Numbered from the stretch's first letter, positions 7,994 to 16,623 are shown. The stretch: DNA of 46,268 nucleotides from Pseudomonadales bacterium (GCA_007130155.1 SLTB01000029.1:1-46268); one strand, 5' to 3'. Translations and numbers: made by a program. Notes: a model not told the origin generated them from the sequence alone.

Positions 7994-9547
7994 TCAGGGC
8001 CGGAAGCTGAAGCGAACCGGTCCTGGCAAGATGGCAAGGCGACCCTGGATCCACTCCACCCACTCGCACAAAAACGGCCGGGTCTCCCGGGGATCAATGA
8101 TCTCGTGGGCAGCAAACGATTCAGCACGTGGGAACGGCGAACGACCCGCGCGCAAATCATTCTCGAGTTGGGCGCGCAGGGCATCCGGATCCTCGGCCGC
8201 CGCAAGTTCCTTGCGGTAGGCCACAGCGACACCACCCTCCACCGGCAAGGCGCCGGACTCCGCCGAGGGCCAAAGCAGCAAATAGGCGTCCGGACCGTAA
8301 TGGGCCGCGCCCGCCACGCCAAAGGTCTTGTGCACCTGCACCGAGGCCCAGGGCACGCTGGCGGTCGCTGCTGCGGACACCGCAGCCATGCCGTAGCGGA
8401 TCGTGCCCTCACTCTCCGCCTTGGGGCCAATCATGAACCCAGGCTCGTCGACGAAATTGACGATGGGCAGATGGAAGGTATCCGCCAGTTCGATGTAACG
8501 GCGCACCTTCTGGGCGCCCGCCGCACTCATCGCCCCTGCATAGAATTTGCAATCATTGCCGAGCAGCATCACCGGCTGCCCAGCCAGGCGGGCCAGCGCA
8601 GCGATCTGGTCACGGCCATAACCCCGGGCCAATTCGAAGAAAGAACCGGAGTCCACCACCAGCCTCATGATCCCGCGCATGTCGAAGGGCTGCCGGCGAT
8701 TGCGCGGCACCGCGTCGAGCAGCGCATCCTCGCAGCGATCGACCGGATCATCGAAGTCCTGGCGCGGCGGCAGTTGCCAGACGCTGGCCGGAAAATAGGA
8801 CAGGAAGCGCCGCATCTGCAGCAGGGCATCCTCTTCATCTTGCGCCAGATTGTCGACTACGCCTGAGCGGATGTGGACGGCATGGCCTCCGAGCTCCTCT
8901 TTCGTCACCGGTCGCCCAAGGGCCCGCTCCACCAGCGCCGGGCCGCCCGCCATCACCTGGGATCGGCCCTTGACCATCACCGAGAAGTGGGATGCCACCA
9001 ATCGACCGGCGGGGAATCCGGCCACAGCCCCGAGGGCGGCCGAAACCACAGGGATCTGCCCGAGGGCCTCGGCGATGATCCGGAACCGTGGCTCCGTGTG
9101 GACAGGCTCTCCCACGGTGCCGCCGGGGCGCCCGCTCCCACGCACACTGCCGCCACCGCCCTCGAGCAGGCGTATCAAGGGCAGCCGATGCTGCACTGCA
9201 AGATGCTCCGCATAGACTGACTTGCGCAGACCCGCCGCGTTGGGTGAACCACCCTTGAGCGTGAAGTCCTCACCGCCGACCACGACCCTGCGGCCGTCGA
9301 CCATGCCGAAGCCAAGCACGTAGTTGGCGGGCGCATAGCCTGTCAGCTCGCCCCCTGGGCCATACTCGGCCGTTGCCGTAGCCCGGCCGAATTCGCGAAA
9401 GCTGCCTGGGTCGAGCACATGCTCGACACGCTCACGAACAGTCCACCTTCCCTGATCATGCTGGCGGCTGATTCCTTCCGGCCCACCCTGGGCCAACGCA
9501 TGCTCCCGCCGCCGGCGAATCTCGTCAGCTTCTTCTTGCCAGGACAT
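7994..9547 (-). CDS. Acyl-CoA carboxylase, carboxyltransferase (beta) subunit
   Basis: This 517-residue biotin-dependent carboxyltransferase has the two crotonase-like halves of the PccB/MccB family. The N-terminal half has LIRLLEGGGGSVRGSG, the carboxybiotin/acyl-CoA oxyanion glycines. The C-terminal half has LPIVNFVDEPGFMIG and KTFGVAGAAHYGPD, equivalent to the PccB segments that bind biotin. It should carry out the second half-reaction, moving CO2 from biotin to an acyl-CoA. A biotinyl domain protein is encoded on the same strand at 11454, but no biotin carboxylase lies in the window. The substrate (propionyl, methylcrotonyl or a terpenoid acyl-CoA) cannot be fixed from sequence. Confidence 0.85.
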   Translation of the reverse strand: MSWQEEADEIRRRREHALAQGGPEGISRQHDQGRWTVRERVEHVLDPGSFREFGRATATAEYGPGGELTGYAPANYVLGFGMVDGRRVVVGGEDFTLKGGSPNAAGLRKSVYAEHLAVQHRLPLIRLLEGGGGSVRGSGRPGGTVGEPVHTEPRFRIIAEALGQIPVVSAALGAVAGFPAGRLVASHFSVMVKGRSQVMAGGPALVERALGRPVTKEELGGHAVHIRSGVVDNLAQDEEDALLQMRRFLSYFPASVWQLPPRQDFDDPVDRCEDALLDAVPRNRRQPFDMRGIMRLVVDSGSFFELARGYGRDQIAALARLAGQPVMLLGNDCKFYAGAMSAAGAQKVRRYIELADTFHLPIVNFVDEPGFMIGPKAESEGTIRYGMAAVSAAATASVPWASVQVHKTFGVAGAAHYGPDAYLLLWPSAESGALPVEGGVAVAYRKELAAAEDPDALRAQLENDLRAGRSPFPRAESFAAHEIIDPRETRPFLCEWVEWIQGRLAILPGPVRFSFRP

Positions 9548-9866
9548 CGGACTCCCCTAAAAGGTTGCTGAACCAGAGCGTTCATGGGCTTTCCCAGCGG
9601 GCCTTCTCAGGGCCGCTGCGTCAGTGCCTCGGGCGCTATCACTTCGACGTGAACACGGCGAGGACGTTCTTGGCACGGATGACGTGATGGCTGACCCGCT
9701 GGCGGGCGCCAAGCCTGATCTTGCCGTGGACCCGATACTTCGCCGTCAAAACGAAGGACTGATGTACGGTTGAGGCCCCTGTCCGCCTGTTCGCTTTGCT
9801 CACGCAAGGCAGGCGCTCCTCAGCAGGTGCCCGGAGCATGCCTCCCGGAGCATGGCCAAACCGCTT
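9548..9866. other. 319-bp gap between carboxyltransferase and crotonase
   Basis: The gap contains the probable small gene remnant described at 9607-9839 and otherwise nothing I can assign. It interrupts the minus-strand catabolic run, so the carboxyltransferase may have its own promoter here. No clear -35/-10 pair stood out. Confidence 0.4.
9607..9839 (-). pseudogene. Possible frameshifted small unknown gene
   Basis: One minus frame reads TAKYRVHGKIRLGARQRVS and HHVIRAKNVLAVFTSK and then hits TGA at 9641-9639. The neighbouring frame immediately continues VIAPEALTQRP to a stop at 9607. Adding one base near 9645-9650 would join them into a plausible C-terminus (FTSEVIAPEALTQRP). The composition looks coding, but I do not recognise the family. 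It may be a decayed gene or an assembly frameshift. Confidence 0.3.
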
Positions 9867-10688
9867 TCAGGCGGCAGGATCCACGAACTTCGGCGGCCTT
9901 TTCTCAAAGTTTGCACGGATGGCCTCGACCTGATTGGGGCTGCCGATCAACGCGCTCTGCAAGCTGGCTTCCAGCCCGAGCCCAGTGTGTGCATCCGCAT
10001 GCCAACTCACTTCGAACAGACGCTTGGCCGCACGTATGGCATCCGGAGAACGACTGGCGATCTCCCGCGCCATGGCCAGGGCATCGGCCAGCGGATCCGC
10101 ACTGACTCGGGTCACCAGGCCGAGCTGACAGGCCTCCTCGCCGCTGACGATACGACCTGAAAACGTCAACTCCTTGGCCACGTCAAGACGTAGCAGATCG
10201 CGAATGGTCTGAGTCAGCCCCATGTCCGGCACCAGGCCCCACTTGATCTCCATGACCGAGAGCTTCGCATCCGCCGTGGCAATACGGACATCCGCACCAA
10301 GGGCCACCTGAAGACCACCGCCGTAGGCCACGCCATGAATCGCGGCGATGACTGGAACCGGAAGCCTCTTCCAGACATGCGCCGGACGCTGCGCCCGGTT
10401 GTCGGGCAGATCGGAATCCCGAACCAGAGCCGACGGGGTGGCCGCAGCGCCCGGGCTGCCCGCACCATCGCTCATGCCCTGAAAGCTGGCGAAATCAAGT
10501 CCGGAACAGAACCCTGGCCCATTGCCCGAAAGCACCACGGCACGCACGTCCATACGCTTCGCCAGACTCTCGCCGGCCTCGATGATGGCCGTGAACATCT
10601 CCGGCGACAGGGCGTTGTACTTGTCCGGTCGATTCAGTCGCACATCGGCCACGCCTGCCTCGACGCGGATATCCACCAACTCCTTCAT
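9867..10688 (-). CDS. Crotonase / enoyl-CoA hydratase-isomerase family protein
   Basis: In this 273-residue crotonase-fold protein GNGPGFCSGLDF near residue 56 is the first oxyanion-hole segment and HGVAYGGGLQVALGADVRIA the second. MEIKWGLVPDMG replaces the usual PGAGG with PDMG, a variation found in isomerase-type crotonases, so double-bond isomerisation is as likely as hydration. The C-terminal helices are complete. It lies between NnrU and the carboxyltransferase on the minus strand, with acyl-CoA genes around it. Confidence 0.85.
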   Translation of the reverse strand: MKELVDIRVEAGVADVRLNRPDKYNALSPEMFTAIIEAGESLAKRMDVRAVVLSGNGPGFCSGLDFASFQGMSDGAGSPGAAATPSALVRDSDLPDNRAQRPAHVWKRLPVPVIAAIHGVAYGGGLQVALGADVRIATADAKLSVMEIKWGLVPDMGLTQTIRDLLRLDVAKELTFSGRIVSGEEACQLGLVTRVSADPLADALAMAREIASRSPDAIRAAKRLFEVSWHADAHTGLGLEASLQSALIGSPNQVEAIRANFEKRPPKFVDPAA

Positions 10689-10757
10689 CTCGCTTCCTCG
10701 CCTCCCATTTCGTTTACGGACAACCTCATGCTGCCAAAACTGCGCCCTAACGCCTTC

Positions 10758-11441
10758 TCAGATCACGATCGGAACGCCGGCAATCCAGCGATGGCTCGCG
10801 ATCACCAAGACGTACACCACCAATCCGAGCATCAGCTTGCCAACCCCGATCTCCCTGAGCGCCAGCCGGTTGCGACCGGTCAGGATCGCGGCGAAAGGCA
10901 GGTTCGACGTGACTGACGCAAAATGCTGCCAGTCATCGCCAGCGGCCGCGCCCCGCTTGCGATCGATGAGCATCGTGCCGAAGCCGGCCACCAAGGCGAT
11001 GGCAGCCAGCAAAATCAGGGTCGCCAGCTCTCCATTGGCCGGTACGTGTGCCAGCGCCCAGAGCAGAAAGGCCCACTGCACAGGGTGCCGCGTGATGCGC
11101 AGGACACCGCGAACCGTCCCGGGATCCGCAAGCCGGCGTTCCTGACCGACACTGGTTGGATTCGGCCCCAGCAGCCCGGTGACCAGGAGTATGAATGCGG
11201 CCGGCATCACCAGCAGCGCCACCCAGGTCTGCCATACGGCCGGATACCAGAGCCAGACATCCCTTGGCGCATCCGCCCAGGCGAGAATCAGGAAGGTCAG
11301 GGTGGCCACTGCCAGCAGGGAATAGGCGCCCAGATAGGCCCCTTCCCCGATGATGCTCACCGCTCGGGCGCGCACACTGGTGCTGCTGATACCGAGATGG
11401 GTCGCTATCCAGAGGGCTGCAGCGATCAACAGCTCCGTCAT
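10758..11441 (-). CDS. NnrU family integral membrane protein
   Basis: This 227-residue membrane protein has about six hydrophobic segments. The run RGVLRITRHPVQWAFLLWALAH is the conserved NnrU/isoprenylcysteine-methyltransferase-like motif (R-x-x-RHP). NnrU proteins were first linked to nitrite and nitric oxide reductase gene clusters, but most homologues have no proven function. The gene starts 12 bp after the biotinyl-domain gene and lies upstream of the crotonase, so it is probably on the same transcript. Confidence 0.8.
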   Translation of the reverse strand: MTELLIAAALWIATHLGISSTSVRARAVSIIGEGAYLGAYSLLAVATLTFLILAWADAPRDVWLWYPAVWQTWVALLVMPAAFILLVTGLLGPNPTSVGQERRLADPGTVRGVLRITRHPVQWAFLLWALAHVPANGELATLILLAAIALVAGFGTMLIDRKRGAAAGDDWQHFASVTSNLPFAAILTGRNRLALREIGVGKLMLGLVVYVLVIASHRWIAGVPIVI

Positions 11442-11453
11442 CTGCAGTCTCCG

Positions 11454-11675
11454 TCAACGATCGAGAATGGCCACCACCTGTCCTTCCTCGACGGGATCCT
11501 CTTCGGCCACGCATAGCTCCAGGAGTCGCCCGGCGACAGGCGCCTCCACCGGGATCTCCATTTTCATGGATTCAAGAATCAGGATGGGGTCGCCCGCCTC
11601 GAGTGACGTACCAGGGCGCGCTACCAGCTTCCAGACGCTGCCCGCCACTTCCGATTCCACTTCCATCCTGGCCAT
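11454..11675 (-). CDS. Stand-alone biotinyl-domain (BCCP-like) protein
   Basis: This 73-residue protein is almost exactly one biotinyl domain. ESMKMEIPVEAP holds the target lysine in the conserved MKM, with the protruding V-x-G and D/E-P turns (VAGSVWKL, AEEDPVEEGQ) of the fold. I start at 11675, preceded by GGGAG about 9 nt upstream; the longer open frame upstream overlaps the lipoprotein gene. Such mini-carriers serve acyl-CoA carboxylases whose biotin domain is not fused to the carboxylase. The likely partner is the carboxyltransferase at 7994 (inference). Confidence 0.8.
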   Translation of the reverse strand: MARMEVESEVAGSVWKLVARPGTSLEAGDPILILESMKMEIPVEAPVAGRLLELCVAEEDPVEEGQVVAILDR

Positions 11676-11697
11676 ACGCAGGGCTCCCGACAAAGTC

Positions 11698-11967
11698 TCA
11701 GCCGCAGTGGGTTTCGACGAACCGCTCCATGGTGCGGTGTTCCGCGCGCAGCAGGTCCAGGCGCCCGAATGCGTTGCGCCGTTGCAGCGCAGTGCGTGTG
11801 CGCTCGAGCCGATCAGAGTAGGTTGCGCAAACCTCGCTGCGTTCCGCCGCACTCGCGGGCGCCGCCGGCGTATTCATGTAGGCCCCCACAGAGCTGCGCA
11901 TTGCGCAACCATTCACGGAAAGCAGACCCGTGATCAGCGCGGCCCGCAGCATCCATCCACCCCTCAT
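11698..11967 (-). CDS. Small lipoprotein of unknown function
   Basis: The 89-residue product starts at ATG 11967 after a strong GAGGAGG site. A short basic start and a hydrophobic core (MLRAALITGLLSV) lead to the cysteine of the lipobox VNGC, so it should be secreted and lipid-anchored. The remainder is mostly helical and charged (RSEVCATYSDRLERTR), with two further cysteines that could form a disulfide. No family was recognised. The larger open frame upstream runs antisense-like through the CAA/CAG tract and is not used. Confidence 0.6.
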   Translation of the reverse strand: MRGGWMLRAALITGLLSVNGCAMRSSVGAYMNTPAAPASAAERSEVCATYSDRLERTRTALQRRNAFGRLDLLRAEHRTMERFVETHCG

Positions 11968-12080
11968 GCGGTCACCCTCCTCGCCCCGCCCGAATCCGCA
12001 CCGGAACATGACGTTCTTTACGTGGCCCCGGGGCCCGATAATGCCACATCGGGAAGACAGCGGGCACGTCAGGCAACATC

Positions 12081-12134
12081 TTGCTGTTGCTGTTGTTGCT
12101 GTTGTTGCTGTTGTTGTTGCTGCTGTTGTTGTTG
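12081..12134 (-). repeat. CAA/CAG triplet tract, 18 glutamine codons
   Basis: There are 54 nt of uninterrupted triplets, on the minus strand 12 CAA and 6 CAG, differing only at the third position. The tract starts directly after the TGA at 12137-12135 of the upstream gene and is in its frame. It continues with GAT GTT GCC and a second TGA. On the plus strand it reads as TTG/CTG leucine codons, but no plausible plus-strand gene uses it. Confidence 0.9.
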
Positions 12135-12524
12135 TCAGCTGCCAAACCCCGGGCTCCGCGGATGAACCCCGGCCCGCCAGTCCAGACACTCCTGCCAGGC
12201 CTCCACGAAGCCACCCAAGCCACGTCCCGCTTCGGTCCGCCATCCTGCCTCACGGGCTGCCACCACGACTTGGAGTATACGGCGCGCCGCCGCCGGCTCG
12301 AGCTCAACCAGAAAGAAGTCGGAGGCAGCACCCGCGCGATGATCTGGAGGCTTGGGCAGCGGGTCTTCGGCCAGCACACGCAACAGCTCCTGCACCAACG
12401 ACGCCTCGTCAGCGTCTGCAAGCAGATCGATGGTGCAGCCAAGCAGATAGCGCGACAGGACATCCCCTCGATCGCAAAGCATTCGATAGTTCGCCCAGTC
12501 CACCCTCGCCCACTCCTCCCTCAA
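12135..12524 (-). CDS. Unknown conserved-looking protein, followed in frame by poly-Gln
   Basis: The 129-residue product most likely starts at TTG 12524, which overlaps the TGA of the TrmB-like gene (TTGA at 12524-12521) and has TGAGG about 5 nt upstream. An ATG at 12482 would lose the first helix. The protein is soluble and helical, with an acidic leucine-rich middle (LLADADEASLVQELLRVLAE). No family was recognised. Its stop is UGA followed by C, a context known to be leaky, and 18 glutamine codons follow in frame, so a C-terminally extended form is conceivable. Coupling to the TrmB-like gene suggests shared expression. Confidence 0.6.
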   Translation of the reverse strand: MREEWARVDWANYRMLCDRGDVLSRYLLGCTIDLLADADEASLVQELLRVLAEDPLPKPPDHRAGAASDFFLVELEPAAARRILQVVVAAREAGWRTEAGRGLGGFVEAWQECLDWRAGVHPRSPGFGS

Positions 12525-13210
12525 TGCCTCAGGGGGCAGAGATCGGCGGTTGCAATGACTCGCACCCGAAAGCAACGCTGGCCACTGAGAAGATATTTGC
12601 GCTCGAACGGCGACACGATGGACGCCGCTGTGCTGGCATCGAGGCTGTCCAATTCCGCCCTGCGGCCATGCAGAGCCAGCGCTTGCTGCCATTCCAGCGC
12701 GTAGGTTTCCCAATTCGTCCGCAGCTCGAGTTCCCCGCCGAGGGCGAGCAGGGTCGGAAATACGGGATGGGCGTGCCAACGACGGCCAAAGTGGCCAGGT
12801 TTCGGCCAGGGGTTGGGATAGAACAGATAATGTTTCGCCAGCTTCCACCCGGTTGCCGCTGCAAGGCGCCAGAGATCCACCAGATCGGCACGAAGGAGCA
12901 GCAGATTGCCGGGGCGGTCGTCCGGGAGTCCACGGCCGAGGCGCACTGCAGATTTGTCGACGCCGAGTACCAGGGCCTCGGGGTTATCGATGGCGAGCTG
13001 AAGGCTACTCACTCCGGTCCCACAACCGGCGTCCAGGATGATGGGTCCCGACCAAGCCGCCACCGGCTCAACGCAAGCGGCAAACGCCTGCCGGCTGTGC
13101 GCGGCCAGCGGGCGCTGCCATGTCTGCCGAAGATGTTTGGCCACCGTGCGCGCCAAAGCTGGATGCGCTCCAGTTTGGCTACTCGTGACCCTTCTCGATG
13201 GTTGCTGCAT
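12521..13210 (-). CDS. tRNA (guanine-N7)-methyltransferase (TrmB) family protein
   Basis: This 229-residue class I methyltransferase has the TrmB signature: IILDAGCGTGVSSLQLA (motif I), GVDKS, LLRADLVDLW, then YLFYPNPWPKPGHFGRRW, which corresponds to the PDPWPKxRHxKRR substrate-binding block, and LRTNWETYALEW near the C-terminus. It should form m7G46 in tRNA variable loops or belong to a divergent paralogue clade; the altered PDPWPK block makes the second quite possible. The ATG at 13210 has GAAGGGGGCGG upstream. It is the first gene of the minus-strand run and is divergent from the P450. Confidence 0.75.
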   Translation of the reverse strand: MQQPSRRVTSSQTGAHPALARTVAKHLRQTWQRPLAAHSRQAFAACVEPVAAWSGPIILDAGCGTGVSSLQLAIDNPEALVLGVDKSAVRLGRGLPDDRPGNLLLLRADLVDLWRLAAATGWKLAKHYLFYPNPWPKPGHFGRRWHAHPVFPTLLALGGELELRTNWETYALEWQQALALHGRRAELDSLDASTAASIVSPFERKYLLSGQRCFRVRVIATADLCPLRH

Positions 13211-13440
13211 GGATCCGCCCCCTTCCGGAACAAGCGCAAAGACCTTGAATGGTGAGGCGCCTGCAGCAGCGCGCTCCGTCCGACTCACTGTTCCTCTCGC
13301 GACAGCGCCCAGTATCCAGATCGACGCTGACATTGAAAACCAACCCGATTGCTTGTTTTCCCAGAAAGCAGCCATTAGCCTCCGGGGCGTTCAGCCGACC
13401 AAACTCGGGCAGCAGTCTTGCGAGCGGAGTAACTTCAACC

Positions 13441-14730
13441 ATGAGCATGTCATCGACCCAGCCAGATGTGACCACCTGTCCACTGCATGAGGTGGACACT
13501 TTCTCAGCGGAGTTCCTTCAGCATCCGCACACTTTCTATCGCCGCCTTCGAGAGGAGGCTCCGGCCTTTCGTGACCCCAAGAACAATGTGGTCTACATCT
13601 CCACCTATGACCTGCTCATGGAGGTTCTGGCCAAGCCGCGCATCTTTTCCAACCGCTTTGGCGCCCAGCTTCGCGCAGGTGCGGCTGGAGGCGGCATGTC
13701 GCAGGAGGAGCTCGAGATTCTGGCCAAGGGCTGGGTTCCCAAGGACACCATGCTGACTGCGGATCCACCACTGCATACGCGCTACAAGAAGCTTGCCGGC
13801 AAGGCCTTCACCTACAAGAAAGTCATCGGCATGAATGACTACTGTACGGACATCATCAACGACCTCATCGACGCCTTCATTGCGGAGGGCCGCTGCGAAT
13901 TCAAGGCTCAGTTCGCCAACCTGCTGCCCATGTACGTGATCTGCGATGCGCTGGGTTTCCCCCGTGCCGACCGTGCCCGCTTCAAGGAATGGTCCGACGC
14001 CTTCACGCTGCAGCTCGGTGGCGTCGCCGACATGCCAACCCGGATCTGGTGCGCTGAGAAAATCGTCGAAGCCCAGCACTATTTCGTGGCCGTATGCGAC
14101 GAGAAGCGCAAAACGCCGGGCGAGGACATCTGTTCCGATCTGGTGCAGACCGATCTCGAAGAGGAGGACGGCAGCACCCGCAAGCTCGACAACGAAGAGC
14201 TGATCTCCATCATCCAGCAGATTCTGGTGGCAGGAAACGAAACCACGTCCCACACCCTCACCACGGGCATCTTCTATCTGCTCACGCATCCTGAGCAGAT
14301 GGCGAAGCTCCAGGCAGACCCGAGCCTCACTGCCAATTTCGTCGAAGAAACACTGCGCATGCTCACCCCCACCAACAACATGTGGCGGGTGGCCACCCAG
14401 GATACGGAGGTCGGCGGCGTGCCGGTGAAAGAAGGCGACCTGCTGCTGCTTCGCTTCGGCTCTGCCAACCGGGACGACGCCAAATTCCCGGAGGGCGACC
14501 GCTTCGACATCAGCAGGGACAACGCCAAGGAGCACCTCGCCTTCGGCGCCGGCGTTCATCTGTGCCTTGGCCAGCAGTTGGCACGCAAGGAGATGCAGAC
14601 CGCATTCCCCGTCGTCCTCGAGCGACTGAAGAACATGCGGCTGGTTGGCGACCCCAAGGAATTCCGCTACGTGCCTTCGATCCTGCTGCGGGGTGTCGAA
14701 CGCCTCGATCTGGAATTCGATCCCGCCTGA
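13441..14730 (+). CDS. Cytochrome P450
   Basis: This is a 429-residue soluble bacterial P450. The I-helix oxygen-activation motif is VAGNETTSHTL, the K-helix ExxR is in EETLRM, and the heme loop HLAFGAGVHLCLGQ places the axial cysteine at residue 375. It should hydroxylate a hydrophobic substrate using a separate ferredoxin and reductase, neither of which is in the window. It belongs to the CYP group common in terpenoid- and steroid-using proteobacteria; the substrate is not known. The start at 13441 fits the class length; the open frame upstream is shadow sequence. An FAD oxidoreductase follows 133 bp downstream on the same strand. Confidence 0.9.
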   Translation: MSMSSTQPDVTTCPLHEVDTFSAEFLQHPHTFYRRLREEAPAFRDPKNNVVYISTYDLLMEVLAKPRIFSNRFGAQLRAGAAGGGMSQEELEILAKGWVPKDTMLTADPPLHTRYKKLAGKAFTYKKVIGMNDYCTDIINDLIDAFIAEGRCEFKAQFANLLPMYVICDALGFPRADRARFKEWSDAFTLQLGGVADMPTRIWCAEKIVEAQHYFVAVCDEKRKTPGEDICSDLVQTDLEEEDGSTRKLDNEELISIIQQILVAGNETTSHTLTTGIFYLLTHPEQMAKLQADPSLTANFVEETLRMLTPTNNMWRVATQDTEVGGVPVKEGDLLLLRFGSANRDDAKFPEGDRFDISRDNAKEHLAFGAGVHLCLGQQLARKEMQTAFPVVLERLKNMRLVGDPKEFRYVPSILLRGVERLDLEFDPA

Positions 14731-14863
14731 ACCATGGCAGATGGCCAGGAATTCGGTCGCTCGCCGCTGTGAGAGCCCGCCGCCCGGCCGTCGGGCTCCC
14801 ACAGCGACGTATCCGCAAGCACCCTGAAGCTCCGTTACGGATCAATGAGAGAGCGCTGTCCAA

Positions 14864-16291
14864 ATGGGAGAAGCTCAAGTGACTGAACAGGACTACGACG
14901 TTATCGTCGTCGGCGGCGGCGGCGCCGGCATGTGTGCCGCAATCGAGGCCGCAGACGCCGGCGCCAGCGTCTTGCTGATCGACGCGGACACCCGACTCGG
15001 CGGCTCCACCTCGCTTTCCGGCGGTGTCTACTATGCTGCCGGAACCACCGTGCAGAGAGCCTGTGGAATCGAGGATGGGCCTGAAGCTCTGTTCGAGTAC
15101 TACATGACCCTGAACCAGTACCGAGTGGAGGCCAGCCTGGCGCGGACGCTGTGCGATCACGCTGCCAGCGACCTCGAGTGGCTGATCAGTCTCGGAGTGG
15201 AGTTCCGACCCCAGGACTTGTACTCCTCGGGCGTGGAAAGTGTAGCCCGAGGTCACCAGGCCCACGGCCACGGTGCCGGCATCACCACGGTGCTGGACCG
15301 CGAAGTGAGCCGCCGCGCCATCGATGTAGCCCTCGCTACTCGCGTCGAGGGCCTGCTCCAATCGGACAGTGGCAGGGTGACCGGAATCCGTGCCGGCGGC
15401 GATGAGGTTCACGCCAAGGCCGTGATACTGGCCAGCGGCGGCTTCGGTGCCAACCCGCACCTGCTGCATCAACACTATCCTGAAGCCACGGCCCATGGCG
15501 ACTGGACCTGGTACATCGGCAGTCGCCACTGCCAGGGTGATGGCCTGACGCTCGGCGCGGCCGCCGGTGCTGATATCGTCGGTCACAATCGCGGCCTGCT
15601 GCTGACGACCCCGAACTTCCGCAAGGAACTCGAAGTGTTTGTCCCCGGCTGGCTGGTGTACGTGAATCGCGAAGGGCGTCGCTTCATCAAGGAAACCGCA
15701 GAGTACGCCGTGATGTCAGGGGCGGTGAAGGCTCAGACCGGGGGTTCCTGCTTCGCTCTCTTCGATGATACGGCCCGGGCCGACGCCCGCCCCGACCCCC
15801 GCTTCGCCGACGCCTTCGCTTCCGGTGCGCTAAGCCTGAACTGGGTGACCGAGACCCTCGATGAGCAGGTTCGAACCGGCCGCGTCATCCGGGCCGACAC
15901 CCTCGACGCCCTGGCCTCAAGCTGCGGGATCCGTCCGGGGTCTCTCACAGCCACCGTCGAGCGCTACAACGCCGATTGCGCCGCCGGCTCTGACAGCATG
16001 TTTTTCAAGGACTCAGCCCTGATGAAACCCATCAGCCAACCGCCCTTTCACGCAGTGGAGATTCGCCCGGCCATCGTCTGTCTGACGTCCACCGGAGTTC
16101 GTATCGACCGGCACGCCACCGTGCTCGACGGCCGGGACAAGCCCATTGCCGGGCTGTTCGCTGCAGGGGAAACGACGGGGGGCGTACTCGGAGAGCGCTA
16201 CATCGGCGGCGGCAACTCCATCGCCAATGCTGTGGTCTTCGGGCGCATTGCTGGACGCAGCGCGGCCCGTGCAGCTGGGCGGAGCAACTGA
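14864..16291 (+). CDS. FAD-binding dehydrogenase, fumarate reductase/3-ketosteroid dehydrogenase superfamily
   Basis: This 475-residue FAD_binding_2 flavoprotein has the N-terminal dinucleotide fold VIVVGGGGAGMCAAIEAADAG, then the GGSTSLSGG FAD loop. The C-terminal GLFAAGETTGGVLGERYIGG and GNSIANAVVFGRIAG close the FAD site. Family members dehydrogenate ketosteroids or reduce enoates such as fumarate and urocanate; the residues I can read do not decide which. The start may instead be GTG 14879, with GGGAGAAG just upstream, giving a protein five residues shorter. Co-direction with the P450 suggests a shared steroid-, terpenoid- or lipid-oxidation role. Confidence 0.8.
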   Translation: MGEAQVTEQDYDVIVVGGGGAGMCAAIEAADAGASVLLIDADTRLGGSTSLSGGVYYAAGTTVQRACGIEDGPEALFEYYMTLNQYRVEASLARTLCDHAASDLEWLISLGVEFRPQDLYSSGVESVARGHQAHGHGAGITTVLDREVSRRAIDVALATRVEGLLQSDSGRVTGIRAGGDEVHAKAVILASGGFGANPHLLHQHYPEATAHGDWTWYIGSRHCQGDGLTLGAAAGADIVGHNRGLLLTTPNFRKELEVFVPGWLVYVNREGRRFIKETAEYAVMSGAVKAQTGGSCFALFDDTARADARPDPRFADAFASGALSLNWVTETLDEQVRTGRVIRADTLDALASSCGIRPGSLTATVERYNADCAAGSDSMFFKDSALMKPISQPPFHAVEIRPAIVCLTSTGVRIDRHATVLDGRDKPIAGLFAAGETTGGVLGERYIGGGNSIANAVVFGRIAGRSAARAAGRSN

Positions 16292-16623
16292 ATCAGCCAG
16301 CCTGGCTTGTCAGATGTACCTACCGCTACGGGAAGGGGATGCCAGATGGTCACGAACATCACCCGTAGCAGCAGGCGGACGGCACTGGAAATGAACGGGC
16401 GCAGGGTGACGTCGATATAGCGGTGCGCCTGCAGGCGCAGGAGCCCATTGCCAGCCCGGTTCGATACCAGATAGCCGACGATCATGATGATCACCGCGCC
16501 AACAATCTGGAACGAATAAGTCACCATGAATTCCACTGCCTGTTCCGCAGCAGCGGTCACCCACTCCACTTCGCCCTGAACCAGGGCCAAAGCCCCCGGA
16601 ACTTGCTCCTGCTCCTCATCCAT
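16198..16623 (-). pseudogene. Truncated MscS-type mechanosensitive channel N-terminus
   Basis: Residues about 15-95 read as the start of an MscS-family channel: a transmembrane helix (QIVGAVIIMIVGYLVSNRAG), a basic linker (LLRLQAHRYIDVTLRPF) and the start of the next helix (SSAVRLLLRVMFVTI). The pore-lining helix and the beta and C-terminal domains are missing. The frame instead runs off into antisense of the FAD gene and stops at 16198. A full MscS would need about 500 more bp, which the FAD gene occupies. A deletion near 16344 probably fused the remnant to foreign sequence. The ATG at 16623 is preceded by a nine-G run (complement of 16635-16643). Confidence 0.6.

Noticed and set aside
12081-12704. 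Plus-strand open frame starting with a poly-leucine run
   Set aside because: It is the complement of the CAA/CAG tract and then runs antisense through the unknown gene and the TrmB-like gene; no ribosome site or family match.
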